From NCBI GenBank assembly GCA_003240735.1, contig QFNE01000002.1:186001-250000 (forward strand): DNA of 64,000 nucleotides, read 5' to 3'. The notes under the pieces were generated by a model. The model did no database searches. It saw only the letters and a list, made by a program, of their open reading frames with translations, and had not been told where the DNA came from. Source of the DNA: Paracoccus denitrificans (GTDB lineage: Bacteria; Pseudomonadota; Alphaproteobacteria; Rhodobacterales; Rhodobacteraceae). A program made the translations under genes and the position numbers. Position 1 is the first letter of the stretch; each line of letters starts with the position of its first letter. Below are positions 9,057-19,290 of this stretch, one piece after another.

Positions 9057-9497
9057 ATGATCGTCAAGCAGATCCTGGCCATGAAGGCCGGCCCCGATGA
9101 AATCGTGACCGTTAGCCCGGACCTCAGCATCGCAGAGGCCGCGGCTATCCTGTCCAAGCGCCGCATCGGGGCCGTGGTGGTGTCGACGGACGGAAAGACC
9201 CCGGCCGGCATCCTGTCCGAACGCGACATCGTCCGCGAGATCGGGGCGCAGGGTGCGGCCGTGCTGGACCGCAAGGTATCGGACCTGATGACGGCCAAGG
9301 TGCTGACCTGTTCGGGCGGCGATCATGTGCGTGACGTGCTGGCCCGCATGACCGACGGCCGGTTTCGCCACATGCCTGTGGTCGATGATGCGGGCGCGAT
9401 GCTGGGCGTCATCTCCATCGGAGATGCGGTGTCGGCCCGGCTGAAGCAGTTGGCCAGCGACCGCGACGCGCTGCAAGGGATGATCATGGGCGCCTGA
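9057..9497 (+). CDS. CBS-domain pair protein
   Basis: This is a 146-residue protein made almost wholly of two tandem CBS domains (about 5-65 and 75-135), with the typical core segments IGAVVVSTDGKTPAGILSERDI and RFRHMPVVDDAGAMLGVISIGD. CBS pairs bind adenosine nucleotides and usually sense energy state. There is no attached catalytic domain, so its partner is unknown. A GGGAGGAGA ribosome site precedes the ATG. It stands alone between the LysR gene and coaD. Confidence 0.9.
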   Translation: MIVKQILAMKAGPDEIVTVSPDLSIAEAAAILSKRRIGAVVVSTDGKTPAGILSERDIVREIGAQGAAVLDRKVSDLMTAKVLTCSGGDHVRDVLARMTDGRFRHMPVVDDAGAMLGVISIGDAVSARLKQLASDRDALQGMIMGA

Positions 9498-9606
9498 TCG
9501 GCCGGGTGCGTCGTGACCCGACTGCTGGTGGTCCCGCAAGACACGGGCTTGCAAATCCCCGGCATTTGGTCTTGCGTCGGCCCAGATTTCTGGAACGGAG
9601 CGCGCC

Positions 9607-10110
9607 ATGCGGATCGGCCTTTATCCCGGCACATTCGACCCCATCACGCTGGGTCATGTCGACATCATTCAGCGCGCCATGGCGCTGGTCGACAGGCTGG
9701 TCATCGGCGTGGCGATCAACCGCGACAAGGGGCCGTTGTTCGATCTGGAAGAACGGGTGGCGATGGTCGAACGTGAATGTGCCGCACTGGTGGCGCCCGG
9801 CAAGGCCGAGATCGTGGTCCATCCCTTTGAAAACCTGCTGATCGACTGCGCCCGCGACGTGGGGGCCACGATCATCGTGCGCGGCCTGCGCGCAGTCGCT
9901 GATTTCGAGTATGAATTCCAGATGGTCGGTATGAACCGGGCGCTCGATTCCACGGTGGAAACGGTGTTCCTGATGGCCGACGCGCGGCGGCAGGCGATTG
10001 CGTCGAAACTGGTCAAGGAAATTGCGCGGCTGGGCGGCGACGTCACCAAGTTCGTGCCCCCGCAGGTCAATCAGGCGCTGATCGACCGCTATGCTGCCCT
10101 GAAGAAGTAG
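9607..10110 (+). CDS. coaD: Phosphopantetheine adenylyltransferase
   Basis: CoaD transfers AMP from ATP to 4'-phosphopantetheine, the penultimate step of coenzyme A synthesis. The 167-residue length is typical. The N-terminal MRIGLYPGTFDPITLGHVDI carries the nucleotidyltransferase T/HxGH motif, and RGLRAVADFEYEFQM plus the later VFLMAD segment match the family. The ATG at 9607 follows GGAGCGCGCC. A 31-codon proline-rich open frame follows ten bases after its stop. Confidence 0.96.
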   Translation: MRIGLYPGTFDPITLGHVDIIQRAMALVDRLVIGVAINRDKGPLFDLEERVAMVERECAALVAPGKAEIVVHPFENLLIDCARDVGATIIVRGLRAVADFEYEFQMVGMNRALDSTVETVFLMADARRQAIASKLVKEIARLGGDVTKFVPPQVNQALIDRYAALKK

Positions 10111-10120
10111 GGGGGGGCTG

Positions 10121-10216
10121 ATGAAAGAACCGATGCCGATCCCGGACCCGACGCATCCGCCCCAACCGGACCCGCAGCCCGATCCGGGGCCCAGACCGAC
10201 CGGGCCGCAGGAATAA
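10121..10216 (+). CDS. Possible proline-rich micro-protein (31 residues)
   Basis: An ATG ten bases after the coaD stop, directly behind a run of seven G (a possible ribosome site), opens a 31-codon frame rich in Pro and Asp (repeated PDP, PQP and PGP units) and ends in TAA. The ending TAA lies at the foot of a terminator hairpin that belongs to the opposite strand. No domain is recognisable and the peptide should be disordered. It could be a chance frame, but the spacing behind coaD and the complete start-stop structure make translation plausible. Confidence 0.4.
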   Translation: MKEPMPIPDPTHPPQPDPQPDPGPRPTGPQE

Positions 10217-10240
10217 AAAAGGGCCCCGCAGCGGGGCCCT
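10214..10240 (-). terminator. Rho-independent terminator of the bactofilin operon
   Basis: AGGGCCCCGC-A-GCGGGGCCCT is a perfect 10-bp stem with a one-base centre (10220-10240). Read on the minus strand it is followed by a T run, so it terminates the M23 peptidase-bactofilin transcript; the plus strand has no T run. Confidence 0.85.
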
Positions 10241-10264
10241 GAAACGTTCTGCAGATCGGTTCGA

Positions 10265-10774
10265 TCAGGCTTTGTCGGCAGTCTTGTCGATGGACGGGCC
10301 GGTCAGCTTCGGCGTGATGCCGTTGCCAAGCGGGTCTTCCTGACGCTGTACCGAGCCTTCGAAATGCGCACCAGATTCGATCGCAATCGTCTTGTGAACG
10401 ATATCGCCTTCGACGCGCGCGGTCGCCGACAGGCGAACCTTCAGGCCACGAACACGTCCAACGACGCGGCCGTTGACGATGACTTCGTCAGCAACGATCT
10501 CACCGCGGATGATCGCGCTTTCGCCGACAGTCAGCTGATGGGCGCGGATATCGCCTTCGATCGTGCCTTCGATCTGAATGTCGCCCTGGGTCTTGATGTC
10601 GCCAGTAACGGTCAGGTCGGGGGACAGGACCGACGGGCCCGCACGGCGCTGCGCGGCGGCGGGGCTTCCCGTCGGCGCGGGCGCGTCATACGTGGCCTCG
10701 TTCGCGCGAGGCGCGTCGGTGTCGGTCGATTGGCTGCGGGGGCCAGGCTCTGTCACGCGGGTCTTAGAAAACAT
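10265..10774 (-). CDS. Bactofilin (polymer-forming cytoskeletal protein)
   Basis: Bactofilins polymerise without nucleotide into membrane-associated filaments and often place cell wall enzymes. The 169-residue protein has a disordered N-terminus (about 1-45) and a central beta-helix of short repeats such as GDIQIEGTIEGDI, GESAIIRGEI and VNGRVVGRV (about 48-140), followed by a short tail, the family's normal plan. Its ATG lies inside the end of the upstream LytM peptidase gene (11-bp overlap), so the two are co-translated and probably act together in cell shape. Confidence 0.93.
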   Translation of the reverse strand: MFSKTRVTEPGPRSQSTDTDAPRANEATYDAPAPTGSPAAAQRRAGPSVLSPDLTVTGDIKTQGDIQIEGTIEGDIRAHQLTVGESAIIRGEIVADEVIVNGRVVGRVRGLKVRLSATARVEGDIVHKTIAIESGAHFEGSVQRQEDPLGNGITPKLTGPSIDKTADKA

Positions 10775-12086
10775 TCTCTGCGGCCTTGATGAAGCTCATG
10801 GGATTGACGGCGCGACCATTGACGCGCACTTCGTAATGCAGGTGCGGGCCGGTCGATCGTCCTGTGTTGCCAATAGCACCGATCGGGCTGTTGCGCGACA
10901 CCCTTTGACCCACTTTCACGTTGATTTTGGAAAGGTGACCATAGCGGGTCTCGGTCCCCAGCTCGTGCTGGATCTTGATCAGCCGGCCATAGCCGTTCTG
11001 CCAGCCCGCGAACGTCACGACGCCGTCGCCCGGTGCAAAAACCTGCGTGCCGATCGGCGCGGCCAGATCGATCCCTTCATGCGAACGGCCCCAGCGTTTC
11101 CCGAAGGGAGAGCTGTAGCGGAACGCGGATTTGACCGGCATCGCCAGCGGCAGCTTGCTGGCCGCGATGCGGTAACGGTTCACCTTGTCCAATGACACGA
11201 TGATCTCTTCGGCGCGGGCCTCGGACTGGCTGATCGCGGCGTTACCGCGGGTCGACACGCCCGCCGGGGTCAGCGGGCCGCCTTGGCCGGAATACCCGGT
11301 GGCGATGGTGTCCAGAACCTTGTCGCTGTCGAAACCGGCCTTCTGGAACATGTCGTCCATCGGTTTGATCGACAGGCTGACGGCATCTTCGAGGCGCGAG
11401 AAGATCTCGTCGTTGCGCGCGACCATCTGATCACGCTCGGCGGCCAGCGCCTGGGCGGTCTGGGTCGCCTCTTCGGCTTCCTGCTTGGCCGCAATGCGGT
11501 TCGCGGCCGATGTCTTGAGTTCTTCCGACACGATGTTCAGTGCGGTCGACAATTCCTCGGCCCGGGCGGCGGCGGGAACGGCATCTGTCATCTTGGTGCT
11601 GGCGTCGGCCAGTTGGCGCCGAGCCACGTCGCGGTCGGCCAGCGCCTGTTTCAGGGATGCCTGCACCGCGCCCATGCCCGATTCCAGTGCCCGCTGGCGT
11701 TCGTTCGCCGCCAGCAGATCGGACTGCATGCCCGACACTTTTTCCAGCGCGGCCGAGAAGCGGTCCTGCGCGGTCTTGGCCTCGGCGGCGCGGGTGTCAC
11801 GCTCGGCCGACAGATCGGCCAGACGCTGCTCGAACGCGGATTGCGTCAGGGCGGCGTGGCTTTGATTGCTGCCTGCGGTGACGCGGTCGATGGCCAGAAC
11901 GGAAGTCGCGGCAATCGCCCAGCCCACAACCAGAACGCCGCCCATGATCGCACCCAGCTGGGTCGAGGGGCGCAGGCGTACGAACCGGGTCGAATCTTCC
12001 GATTTCAGAAAGAGGCGCTTTTCAGGCAACAGACGTTCCAGAAAACTCGGTCGGGTCGTGGCGGGTTGTGTCACTTGGCAGTCCAT
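10764..12086 (-). CDS. M23 (LytM) peptidase with membrane anchor and coiled coil
   Basis: This 440-residue protein has a cytoplasmic N-terminus, one membrane segment (about 48-68, QLGAIMGGVLVVGWAIAATS), a long Ala/Glu/Gln-rich coiled coil (about 75-250) and a C-terminal M23 endopeptidase domain (about 315-430). The zinc-site residues are visible in SHEGIDLA (H-x3-D) and GPHLHYEV (HxH), so the enzyme appears active. It should cleave peptidoglycan cross-bridges in the periplasm. The pairing with bactofilin, sharing 11 bases, is a known genomic association in alphaproteobacteria. Confidence 0.93.
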   Translation of the reverse strand: MDCQVTQPATTRPSFLERLLPEKRLFLKSEDSTRFVRLRPSTQLGAIMGGVLVVGWAIAATSVLAIDRVTAGSNQSHAALTQSAFEQRLADLSAERDTRAAEAKTAQDRFSAALEKVSGMQSDLLAANERQRALESGMGAVQASLKQALADRDVARRQLADASTKMTDAVPAAARAEELSTALNIVSEELKTSAANRIAAKQEAEEATQTAQALAAERDQMVARNDEIFSRLEDAVSLSIKPMDDMFQKAGFDSDKVLDTIATGYSGQGGPLTPAGVSTRGNAAISQSEARAEEIIVSLDKVNRYRIAASKLPLAMPVKSAFRYSSPFGKRWGRSHEGIDLAAPIGTQVFAPGDGVVTFAGWQNGYGRLIKIQHELGTETRYGHLSKINVKVGQRVSRNSPIGAIGNTGRSTGPHLHYEVRVNGRAVNPMSFIKAAENVF

Positions 12087-12270
12087 CCGTTAGGGGAGGG
12101 CCGGCGATCCGTCCGGGCAGGGGCGATCGGGCCTACCGGTGGATAGAGAAATCACGCCCCGAATGGCAACACGGCAGGCCGGATCGGCATTTTTCTGGGC
12201 GAAAACGCGCCAATAACGGCGAAATCCCGCCTATGTCCATTTTGACTGGAACCCCGTTATCGGCAATGCA

Positions 12271-12298
12271 AAATGCCGCCCCAAGGGAGACGGCATTT
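12271..12298 (-). terminator. Probable terminator at the end of the suc-lpd cluster
   Basis: AAATGCCG (12271-12278) pairs with CGGCATTT (12291-12298) around a 12-base loop that can pair further. It lies 27 bases beyond the lpd stop, and on the minus strand the stem ends in a short T run. The rest of the 12087-12324 gap shows nothing recognisable. Confidence 0.65.
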
Positions 12299-12324
12299 CA
12301 ATTTCAGGTTGTAAGGGTGTGAAA

Positions 12325-13716
12325 TCAGACGTGAATTGCACCGTCGCCACAGGCGAGTGCGGCCTCGCGAACGGCCTCGCTGACGGTGGGGTGGGCGTGG
12401 CAGGTCATCGCGACATCTTCAGTTGACGCCCCGAACTCCATCGCGACGCAGATTTCCTGAATGATCTCACCGGCGCTTGGACCAATGATGTGGCACCCCA
12501 GGATGCGGTCTGTCTCGGCATCGGCGACCATCTTCACGAACCCGTCGGCCTGCAGCATCGCCTTGGCGCGCGCGTTGCCCATCAGCGGGAACTTGCCGAC
12601 CTTGACCTTACGACCGGATGCCTTGGCGGCTTCTTCGGTCAGACCGACCGCCGCGACTTCCGGCGTGGTATAGATCACGCTGGGGATCACGTCGTAATTC
12701 ACGTGCCCATGTTTGCCAGCGATCACCTCGGCGACGGCCATGCCCTCATCCTCGGCCTTGTGGGCCAGCATCGGACCGGGAACCGCGTCACCAATGGCAT
12801 AGATGCCCGGCACGTTCGTCGCCCAGTTCTTGTCGATCTGGATCTGCCCACGATCGGTCAGTGCGACGCCAACCGCGTCCAGCCCAAGGCCGTCATGCCA
12901 CGGGCGGCGACCGGTTGCGACCAGCACCACGTCCGCTTCGACCGTCTGTTCGTCACCACCCTTCTTGGGGGTGTAGAACACCTTGACCGGGCCCGTCTCG
13001 GACGGTTCGACCCGCTGGACTGCGGCGCCCATGACGAATTTCAGCCCCTGCTTGGTCAGGATCTTCTGGAACTGCTTTTGCACCTCGGCGTCCATGCCGG
13101 GGGTGATGACGTCTAAATACTCGATCACCGTGACGTCGGTGCCCAGACGCTTGTAGACCGACCCAAGCTCCAGCCCGATCACGCCGGCGCCGATCACCAC
13201 CATGGTTTTCGGGATCGACGGCAGGTCCAGCGCGCCGGTCGAATCCACGACGACGCCACCCGCGTTGTCCACGTCCACGCCCTTCAGCGCCGACGGAACC
13301 GAGCCGCTGGCGATCACGATGTTCTTCGTTTCGTATTCCGTATCGCCGACCTTCACCTTGCCGGGGGCCACGATCTCGCCCCAGCCCTTCAGCCAGTCGA
13401 TCTTGTTCTTCTTGAACAAGAATTCGATGCCCTTGGTGTTGGTGGCAACCGTTTCTGCCTTATAGCTTTGCATCTGGTTCCAGTCGACGTCGGCGGTCGC
13501 GTTCATCAACCCCAGCGTGGCAAAGTTATGCTCCATCTCGTGGAACATGTGGCTGGAATGCAAGAGCGCTTTCGACGGAATGCAGCCGACGTTCAGGCAG
13601 GTCCCACCCAGAGTTTCGCGCCCTTCGACACATGCGACCTTCAGCCCCAGCTGGGCCGCGCGGATGGCACACACATAGCCGCCCGGTCCGGCGCCGATCA
13701 CGATCACATCGTACAT
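12325..13716 (-). CDS. lpd: Dihydrolipoyl dehydrogenase (E3)
   Basis: E3 reoxidises the dihydrolipoyl groups of the 2-oxoglutarate dehydrogenase complex using FAD and NAD. The 463-residue protein opens with the FAD-binding [17 protein letters not shown], has the redox-active disulfide in [13 protein letters not shown] (Cys about 41 and 46), a second Rossmann segment [13 protein letters not shown] and the C-terminal [14 protein letters not shown] segment with the catalytic His-Glu pair. It closes the sucC-sucD-sucA-sucB cluster, so it most likely serves the 2-oxoglutarate complex. Confidence 0.96.
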   Translation of the reverse strand: MYDVIVIGAGPGGYVCAIRAAQLGLKVACVEGRETLGGTCLNVGCIPSKALLHSSHMFHEMEHNFATLGLMNATADVDWNQMQSYKAETVATNTKGIEFLFKKNKIDWLKGWGEIVAPGKVKVGDTEYETKNIVIASGSVPSALKGVDVDNAGGVVVDSTGALDLPSIPKTMVVIGAGVIGLELGSVYKRLGTDVTVIEYLDVITPGMDAEVQKQFQKILTKQGLKFVMGAAVQRVEPSETGPVKVFYTPKKGGDEQTVEADVVLVATGRRPWHDGLGLDAVGVALTDRGQIQIDKNWATNVPGIYAIGDAVPGPMLAHKAEDEGMAVAEVIAGKHGHVNYDVIPSVIYTTPEVAAVGLTEEAAKASGRKVKVGKFPLMGNARAKAMLQADGFVKMVADAETDRILGCHIIGPSAGEIIQEICVAMEFGASTEDVAMTCHAHPTVSEAVREAALACGDGAIHV

Positions 13717-13785
13717 CTCATACAGTCCTTTTCAGTTTGCCCTCGACGGCCCTAACCTCGCGGCCGCTTGGGTCGAATGTGGTAT

Positions 13786-14184
13786 TCAGAAAAGCCCGGC
13801 CAAGATCATGACCAGCGTTGCCCCCAGGCCGACAGCAAAGATCAGCGACCGCCACGGCGACCAGCCAAGCGCATAGGCAGGGACATAAAGAATGCGCGCC
13901 AGCAGATAGAGCCACGCGCAGATCGCAGTCAGCGTACCGCTCGAGCCGGTGAACTGAACGATGACCACCGCGATGGTAAACAGCGGCAGCGCCTCGAAGT
14001 GGTTTGACACGGCGCGCCGCAGCCGACCCGTCAGTTCGGAAAAGCGCGGCTCGGTGTCACGTGGTCCGGCATTCCACTGGGCCAACCCGTCATTGTTCAT
14101 CGACCATGCCGCGAGGCCGATCTGAAAGACCTGCAGAAAGACGGCAAGTCCCAGAACGACCAGCTCGACCGACGGGGCGGTCAT
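13786..14184 (-). CDS. MAPEG-family membrane protein
   Basis: This 132-residue protein has about four membrane segments and the MAPEG-type central motif with RLRRAVSNHFEALPLF. The family includes glutathione-dependent membrane enzymes in eukaryotes; the bacterial members mostly lack assigned substrates. The ATG at 14184 overlaps the stop of the preceding gene by one base (TGATG), so the two are coupled; a GTG at 14187 is an alternative. It is one of several small passenger genes among the 2-oxoglutarate dehydrogenase genes. Confidence 0.85.
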   Translation of the reverse strand: MTAPSVELVVLGLAVFLQVFQIGLAAWSMNNDGLAQWNAGPRDTEPRFSELTGRLRRAVSNHFEALPLFTIAVVIVQFTGSSGTLTAICAWLYLLARILYVPAYALGWSPWRSLIFAVGLGATLVMILAGLF

Positions 14185-14444
14185 CACGCAGTTTCCAACA
14201 GGTGGAACTCGGTGCTGGACACGCCAGCCTGACTGTTGAAGACGCCTGCAGCACCATCAAGATAATCTTTGGCCCGGGCGGGGTTCGCGACCTGATACAG
14301 GACCCACACGCGGCTGGTGCCTTCACGCCACACCTGCAGCACGGACAGGGAGTTGTTCGCGCGATCCTCGGCGTCGTTGTCGAACGCCGCCTTGAACGTC
14401 GCATAGTCCCCGATATCGTAACGGGCAAGAAGCTGATTTGTCAT
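14184..14444 (-). CDS. Conserved small cytoplasmic protein of unknown function
   Basis: This protein has 86 residues, with no signal peptide or membrane segment. The pattern (ARYDIGDYATFKAAFDN, then LQVWREG, VWVLYQVANP and a final STEFHLLE) suggests a small ferredoxin-like alpha/beta fold as in dimeric ABM/DUF-type proteins, but I do not recognise the family with certainty. It lies between sucB and the MAPEG gene, which it overlaps by one base, inside the suc-lpd cluster. Confidence 0.75.
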   Translation of the reverse strand: MTNQLLARYDIGDYATFKAAFDNDAEDRANNSLSVLQVWREGTSRVWVLYQVANPARAKDYLDGAAGVFNSQAGVSSTEFHLLETA

Positions 14445-14541
14445 GGCTTTCTCCTCATGCAGCGAATTCGGTCTGGGCGGTCACACACAGCGCCGGTTTT
14501 GCGGCGGCCGGGCGGCAAGATGCGCGCCCGACCCGTGCTTC

Positions 14542-16131
14542 TTAGATGTCCATCAACAGACGGCGCGGGTCTTCCAGCACTTCCTTGACGCGGACTAGGA
14601 ACGTCACCGCACCTTTGCCGTCGACGATCCGGTGGTCATAGCTCAGCGCCAGATACATCATCGGGCGGATCACGACCTCACCCTTAATGGCGACCGGACG
14701 CTCCTGGATCTTGTGCATGCCAAGAATGCCCGATTGCGGCGGGTTCAGAATGGGCGACGACATCAGCGAGCCATAAACACCGCCATTCGACACCGTGAAC
14801 GTGCCGCCCTGCATGTCGCCCATGGTCAGCTTGCCGTCACGCGCCTTCAGACCAAGGTCGCCGATTTCCTTTTCGATCTCGGCGAACGACTTCTGATCGG
14901 CATCGCGCACAACGGGCACGACCAGACCGGTCGGTGTGCCGACAGCCACGCCCATGTTGACGTAGTTCTTGTAGACGATGTCGCCGCCGTCGATCTCGGC
15001 GTTGACCTCCGGCACTTCCTTCAGCGCGTGGCAGCAGGCTTTGACGAAGAAGCCCATGAAGCCCAGCTTGACCTTGTGCTTCTTCTCGAAAGCGTCCTTG
15101 TATTCGGACCGCAGGTCCATGATCGCCTTCATGTCCACCTCGTTATAGGTGGTCAGCATGGCGGCGGTGTTCTGCGCGTCTTTCAGGCGACGGGCGATGG
15201 TGGCGCGCAGGCGGGTCATCTTGACGCGCTCTTCCCGGGCGGCGTCTTGCGCGCTGGATGGCGCGCGCGGGGCCTGTGCCGGGGCAGGGGCGGTCGACGT
15301 CTTGGCTTGCGTCGGCTCGGACGCAGCCTTGGCGACGTCCTCCTTCATCACGCGACCGTCGCGGCCGCTGCCGGTGACCTGATCACGGTTCAGGCCAGCC
15401 TCGGCCATGGCTTTCTTGGCGGACGGCGCGTCTTCGACGTCATCACGCGCAACAGTCTGTTCCGGCCCTGCGCCAGGCGAGTTCACGTCCTCGGCCTGCT
15501 CGATCTTCTGGTCGGGGTCCTGACCAGCCGTCGCGGCCTTGCCGACCGAGCCGGTCGCACCTTCGGTGATGATGGCAAGCTTGGCTTTGGCGTCGACGGT
15601 CGCGCCTTCCTCAGCCAGGATCTCCGACAGAACGCCGGCAACCGGGGACGGCACTTCGACCGAGACCTTGTCGGTTTCCAGTTCGCACAGCATCTCATCC
15701 ACCGCGACGGCATCGCCGGGCTTCTTGAACCATGTCGCAACCGTGGCTTCGGTCACGCTTTCGCCCAGGCTGGGCACCATCACGTCGACGGCTTTTCCGC
15801 TCATTTTCTGTCCTTCGCTCGCAGGCGTGTCTTTGGCAGGGGCCTTTGCAGGCTGGGTTTCGGTGGGCGCGCTGGCCGACGGGGCGTCGGCGCCGGCCTC
15901 GGTGATCTGCGCCAGCAGGGCATTCGGGGCGACGGTGTCGCCTTCGGCCGCCACGATTTCGGCAAGGGTGCCAGCCGCAGGGGCCGGGACTTCGACGGTC
16001 ACCTTGTCGGTTTCCAGTTCGCACAGCATTTCATCGACGGCGACCGCGTCACCCGGTTTCTTGAACCAGGTGGCGACGGTGGCTTCGGTGACGCTTTCGC
16101 CCAAGGTAGGGACGCGGACTTCGGTGGTCAT
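14542..16131 (-). CDS. sucB: 2-oxoglutarate dehydrogenase E2, dihydrolipoyl succinyltransferase with two lipoyl domains
   Basis: This is the core subunit of the 2-oxoglutarate dehydrogenase complex, which transfers the succinyl group from lipoate to CoA. It is 529 residues, against about 400 in E. coli, because it has two lipoyl domains (1-78 and 115-190) with lipoyl lysines K43 and K155, each in a TDKV motif. A peripheral subunit-binding domain follows (about 230-270) and then the catalytic domain (about 300-529) with the active-site SYDHRIVDG (H500, D504). Ala/Pro linkers separate the domains. It starts one base after the sucA stop. Confidence 0.95.
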   Translation of the reverse strand: MTTEVRVPTLGESVTEATVATWFKKPGDAVAVDEMLCELETDKVTVEVPAPAAGTLAEIVAAEGDTVAPNALLAQITEAGADAPSASAPTETQPAKAPAKDTPASEGQKMSGKAVDVMVPSLGESVTEATVATWFKKPGDAVAVDEMLCELETDKVSVEVPSPVAGVLSEILAEEGATVDAKAKLAIITEGATGSVGKAATAGQDPDQKIEQAEDVNSPGAGPEQTVARDDVEDAPSAKKAMAEAGLNRDQVTGSGRDGRVMKEDVAKAASEPTQAKTSTAPAPAQAPRAPSSAQDAAREERVKMTRLRATIARRLKDAQNTAAMLTTYNEVDMKAIMDLRSEYKDAFEKKHKVKLGFMGFFVKACCHALKEVPEVNAEIDGGDIVYKNYVNMGVAVGTPTGLVVPVVRDADQKSFAEIEKEIGDLGLKARDGKLTMGDMQGGTFTVSNGGVYGSLMSSPILNPPQSGILGMHKIQERPVAIKGEVVIRPMMYLALSYDHRIVDGKGAVTFLVRVKEVLEDPRRLLMDI

Positions 16132-16132
16132 C

Positions 16133-19099
16133 TCAATCTCCGATCGTGATGGCGTCGGTCACCAGCTTTTGCTGTTCGGCTTTATGCTGGCTGGCCAGAC
16201 CCGTGGCGGGCGATGCAGTTGATGCGCGCCCAACGTAACGGGCGCGGGGATGGGTGGCCCCGATGCGGTTCAGAACCCATTCGATGTTCGGCTCGACAAA
16301 GCTCCAAGCGCCCATGTTCTTGGGCTCTTCCTGACACCAGACGATTTCAGCGTCCTTGAAGCGGTCAAGCTCTTTGGTCAGCGACTGGGCCGGGAACGGA
16401 TAGAACTGTTCCAGACGCAGCAGGTAGACGTCCTTAGCGCCCGCCTCGTTCCGGGCATTCAGCAGGTCGTAATAGACCTTGCCCGAACACATCACGACGC
16501 GCTTGATCTCACTGTCAGGTGCCAGTTCGAAATCGGACACGCCGCGGTCTGCGTCGTCCCACAGCACGCGGTGGAATGTCGAGCCGGTCGTGAACGACGT
16601 GGCCGACGAAACCGCCTGCGGGTGACGCAGCAGCGACTTCGGCGTCATCAGGATCAGCGGCTTGCGGAACGGACGCTTCAGCTGACGGCGTAGGATGTGG
16701 AAGTAGTTGGCCGGGGTCGTCAGGTTCGCGACGATCCAGTTGTCTTCGGCACACATCTGCAGCCACCGCTCCAGTCGGGCAGACGAGTGCTCCGGCCCCT
16801 GACCTTCGTAGCCATGCGGCATCAGCATCACCAGACCCGACATCCGCAGCCATTTCTTTTCGCCCGACGAGATGAACTGGTCGAACATGATCTGCGCACC
16901 GTTGGCGAAGTCGCCGAACTGCGCCTCCCACAGGGTCAGCGTGTTCGGATCGGCCAGCGAATAGCCATACTCGAAGCCCAGAACCGCATATTCCGACAGC
17001 ATCGAGTCGATGACTTCGTAGCGGGCTTGCCCTTCACGGATGTGGTTGAGCGGGTAATGGCGGTCTTCGTTTTCCTGATCGACGAAGGCCGAGTGACGCT
17101 GACTGAACGTGCCGCGGGTCGAATCTTGACCCGACAGACGGACCGGGTTGCCTTCGACCAGCAGGCTGCCGAACGCGACGGCTTCGGCCGTTGCCCAGTC
17201 AAAGCCCTGACCGCTTTCGAACATCTGCTTCTTGGCCTCCAGCAGACGACCGACGGTCTTGTGCAGGTGGAACCCGTCAGGAGCCGTCGTCAGCGCCTGA
17301 CCGATTTCCGCCATCACCTCGGGCGCGATGCCGGTGTTGCCGGCATTGTATTCCTCGCCCTCGGGCATCAGGCCCGACCATTTGCCGTCCAGCCAGTCAG
17401 CCTTGTTCGGCTTGAAGTTCTTGCCGATCTCGAATTCTTCATTCAGGCGCGCCTGGAAGGCTGCCTTCATCTCTTCGATCTCGCCTTCCGGCACCAGGCC
17501 GTCTTTGACCAGACGATCGGTGTAAAGCTGCAACGTGCTCTTCTGGCTTTTGATCTTCTGGTACATCGCCGGATTGGTGAACATCGGCTCGTCGCCTTCG
17601 TTGTGACCAAAGCGGCGATAGCAGATGATATCCAGCACCACGTCCTTGTGGAACTTCTGGCGGAATTCTGTCGCCACGCGCGCGGCGTGGACGACCGCTT
17701 CGGGGTCGTCACCGTTCACGTGGAAGATCGGTGCCTCGACCATCAGCGCGATGTCCGTGGGATAGGGGGACGAGCGGCTGAAGCTGGGCGCGGTGGTGAA
17801 CCCGATCTGGTTGTTCACGACGATATGGATGGTGCCCCCGGTGCGATAACCTCGCAGACCCGACAGGCCAAAGCCTTCGGCGACGACGCCCTGACCAGCA
17901 AATGCCGCATCCCCGTGCAGTAGGATCGCTAGCGCGGCGACCCTCTCTTCGGTGTCGTTCAACTGGTCCTGCTTGGCGCGGACCTTGCCAATGACGACGG
18001 GGTTCACCGCCTCGAGGTGGCTGGGGTTCGCGGTCAGCGAGATGTGGACCGAATTGCCGTCAAATGACCGGTCGGCAGACGCGCCGAGGTGATATTTCAC
18101 ATCGCCTGATCCATCGACGTCCTCGGGCTTGTAGCTGCCGCCTTGGAACTCGTGGAAAATTGCGCGGTAGGGTTTGTTCAGCACGTTGGCCAGAACCGAC
18201 AGGCGGCCACGGTGGGGCATGCCGATGGCGATGTCCTTGACCCCCAAGGCGCCGCCGCGCTTGATGATCTGCTCCATCGCCGGGATCAGCGCCTCGCCGC
18301 CGTCCAGACCAAAGCGCTTGGTCCCCATGTATTTCACATGCAGGAACTTCTCGAAGCCCTCGGCGTCGACCAGCTTGTTCAGGATGGCACGACGGCCTTC
18401 GCGGGTGAAAGCGATTTCCTTGCCGTAACCCTCGATCCGCTCTTTCAGCCAGGCCGATTGTTCGGGGTCCGAGATGTGCATGAACTGCAGCGCGAATGTG
18501 CCACAATAGGTGCGCTTCATCAGCTCGACGATCTCGCGCATCGTCGCGATCTGCATGCCCAGAACGTTGTCGATGAAGATCGGGCGGTCCAGATCGCCGG
18601 GGCCGAAGCCGAAGGTTTCAGGCTCAAGCTCGGCTGCAGGGGGCGTCTCGCGCATGCCCAGCGGGTCCAGATCGGCGAACAGGTGGCCACGGATGCGATA
18701 GGCACGGATCAGCATCAGCGCCCTGACGCTGTCCAGAACGGCGCGCTGCAGCTGATCGTCGGACAGCTTGACACCCTTTTCCTCGGCCTTTGCGGTGATC
18801 TGACGGATCGCGTCCTTGGCTTGGGCATTGTTCGACATGGGCCATTCGCCGGTCAGGGCCGATGTCAGCTCGTCCGACGGGGTGGGCGGCCAATCCGCGC
18901 GCGTCCAGCTGGCGCCGGCTGCTTCGCGCTGTACGTCGTCACCCGCGTCGCCAAGCGCACGGAAGAACTCGTCCCACGTATCATCGACAGACGCCGGGTC
19001 CTTGGACCAGTTGCTGTACAGCTGTTCGACATAGGGGGCGTTCTGTCCCTGCAGGAAGGAACTGTCGCGGAATTCAGAGTTTTTTGGTTGCTCGGTCAT
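16133..19099 (-). CDS. sucA: 2-oxoglutarate dehydrogenase E1 component
   Basis: This is the thiamine-diphosphate decarboxylase of the 2-oxoglutarate dehydrogenase complex. It has 988 residues, a normal length. Visible features are the N-terminal [17 protein letters not shown] segment that contacts E2, [14 protein letters not shown], the cofactor-binding [12 protein letters not shown] and the long conserved [23 protein letters not shown] block. The ATG at 19099 is preceded by GAGGTAA. It lies between the sucD-side passenger lipoprotein gene and sucB. Confidence 0.97.
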   Translation of the reverse strand: MTEQPKNSEFRDSSFLQGQNAPYVEQLYSNWSKDPASVDDTWDEFFRALGDAGDDVQREAAGASWTRADWPPTPSDELTSALTGEWPMSNNAQAKDAIRQITAKAEEKGVKLSDDQLQRAVLDSVRALMLIRAYRIRGHLFADLDPLGMRETPPAAELEPETFGFGPGDLDRPIFIDNVLGMQIATMREIVELMKRTYCGTFALQFMHISDPEQSAWLKERIEGYGKEIAFTREGRRAILNKLVDAEGFEKFLHVKYMGTKRFGLDGGEALIPAMEQIIKRGGALGVKDIAIGMPHRGRLSVLANVLNKPYRAIFHEFQGGSYKPEDVDGSGDVKYHLGASADRSFDGNSVHISLTANPSHLEAVNPVVIGKVRAKQDQLNDTEERVAALAILLHGDAAFAGQGVVAEGFGLSGLRGYRTGGTIHIVVNNQIGFTTAPSFSRSSPYPTDIALMVEAPIFHVNGDDPEAVVHAARVATEFRQKFHKDVVLDIICYRRFGHNEGDEPMFTNPAMYQKIKSQKSTLQLYTDRLVKDGLVPEGEIEEMKAAFQARLNEEFEIGKNFKPNKADWLDGKWSGLMPEGEEYNAGNTGIAPEVMAEIGQALTTAPDGFHLHKTVGRLLEAKKQMFESGQGFDWATAEAVAFGSLLVEGNPVRLSGQDSTRGTFSQRHSAFVDQENEDRHYPLNHIREGQARYEVIDSMLSEYAVLGFEYGYSLADPNTLTLWEAQFGDFANGAQIMFDQFISSGEKKWLRMSGLVMLMPHGYEGQGPEHSSARLERWLQMCAEDNWIVANLTTPANYFHILRRQLKRPFRKPLILMTPKSLLRHPQAVSSATSFTTGSTFHRVLWDDADRGVSDFELAPDSEIKRVVMCSGKVYYDLLNARNEAGAKDVYLLRLEQFYPFPAQSLTKELDRFKDAEIVWCQEEPKNMGAWSFVEPNIEWVLNRIGATHPRARYVGRASTASPATGLASQHKAEQQKLVTDAITIGD

Positions 19100-19290
19100 T
19101 TTTTACCTCGGGGTAACTTGCGGCGCGGGCGCGGATTTGCCCGGAGTCAAATTCGGAACGGGGCGGGAGGCGGCAACGGAACGGCCGACCTTCAAGTATG
19201 CAGCGCCATGGTGATCAGCCGACCGCATCGCGCACGACGAATGCGCAGTGCCGATCAGGTCGCCGGGATGAATGTCGTTTGCAGCGCCCA

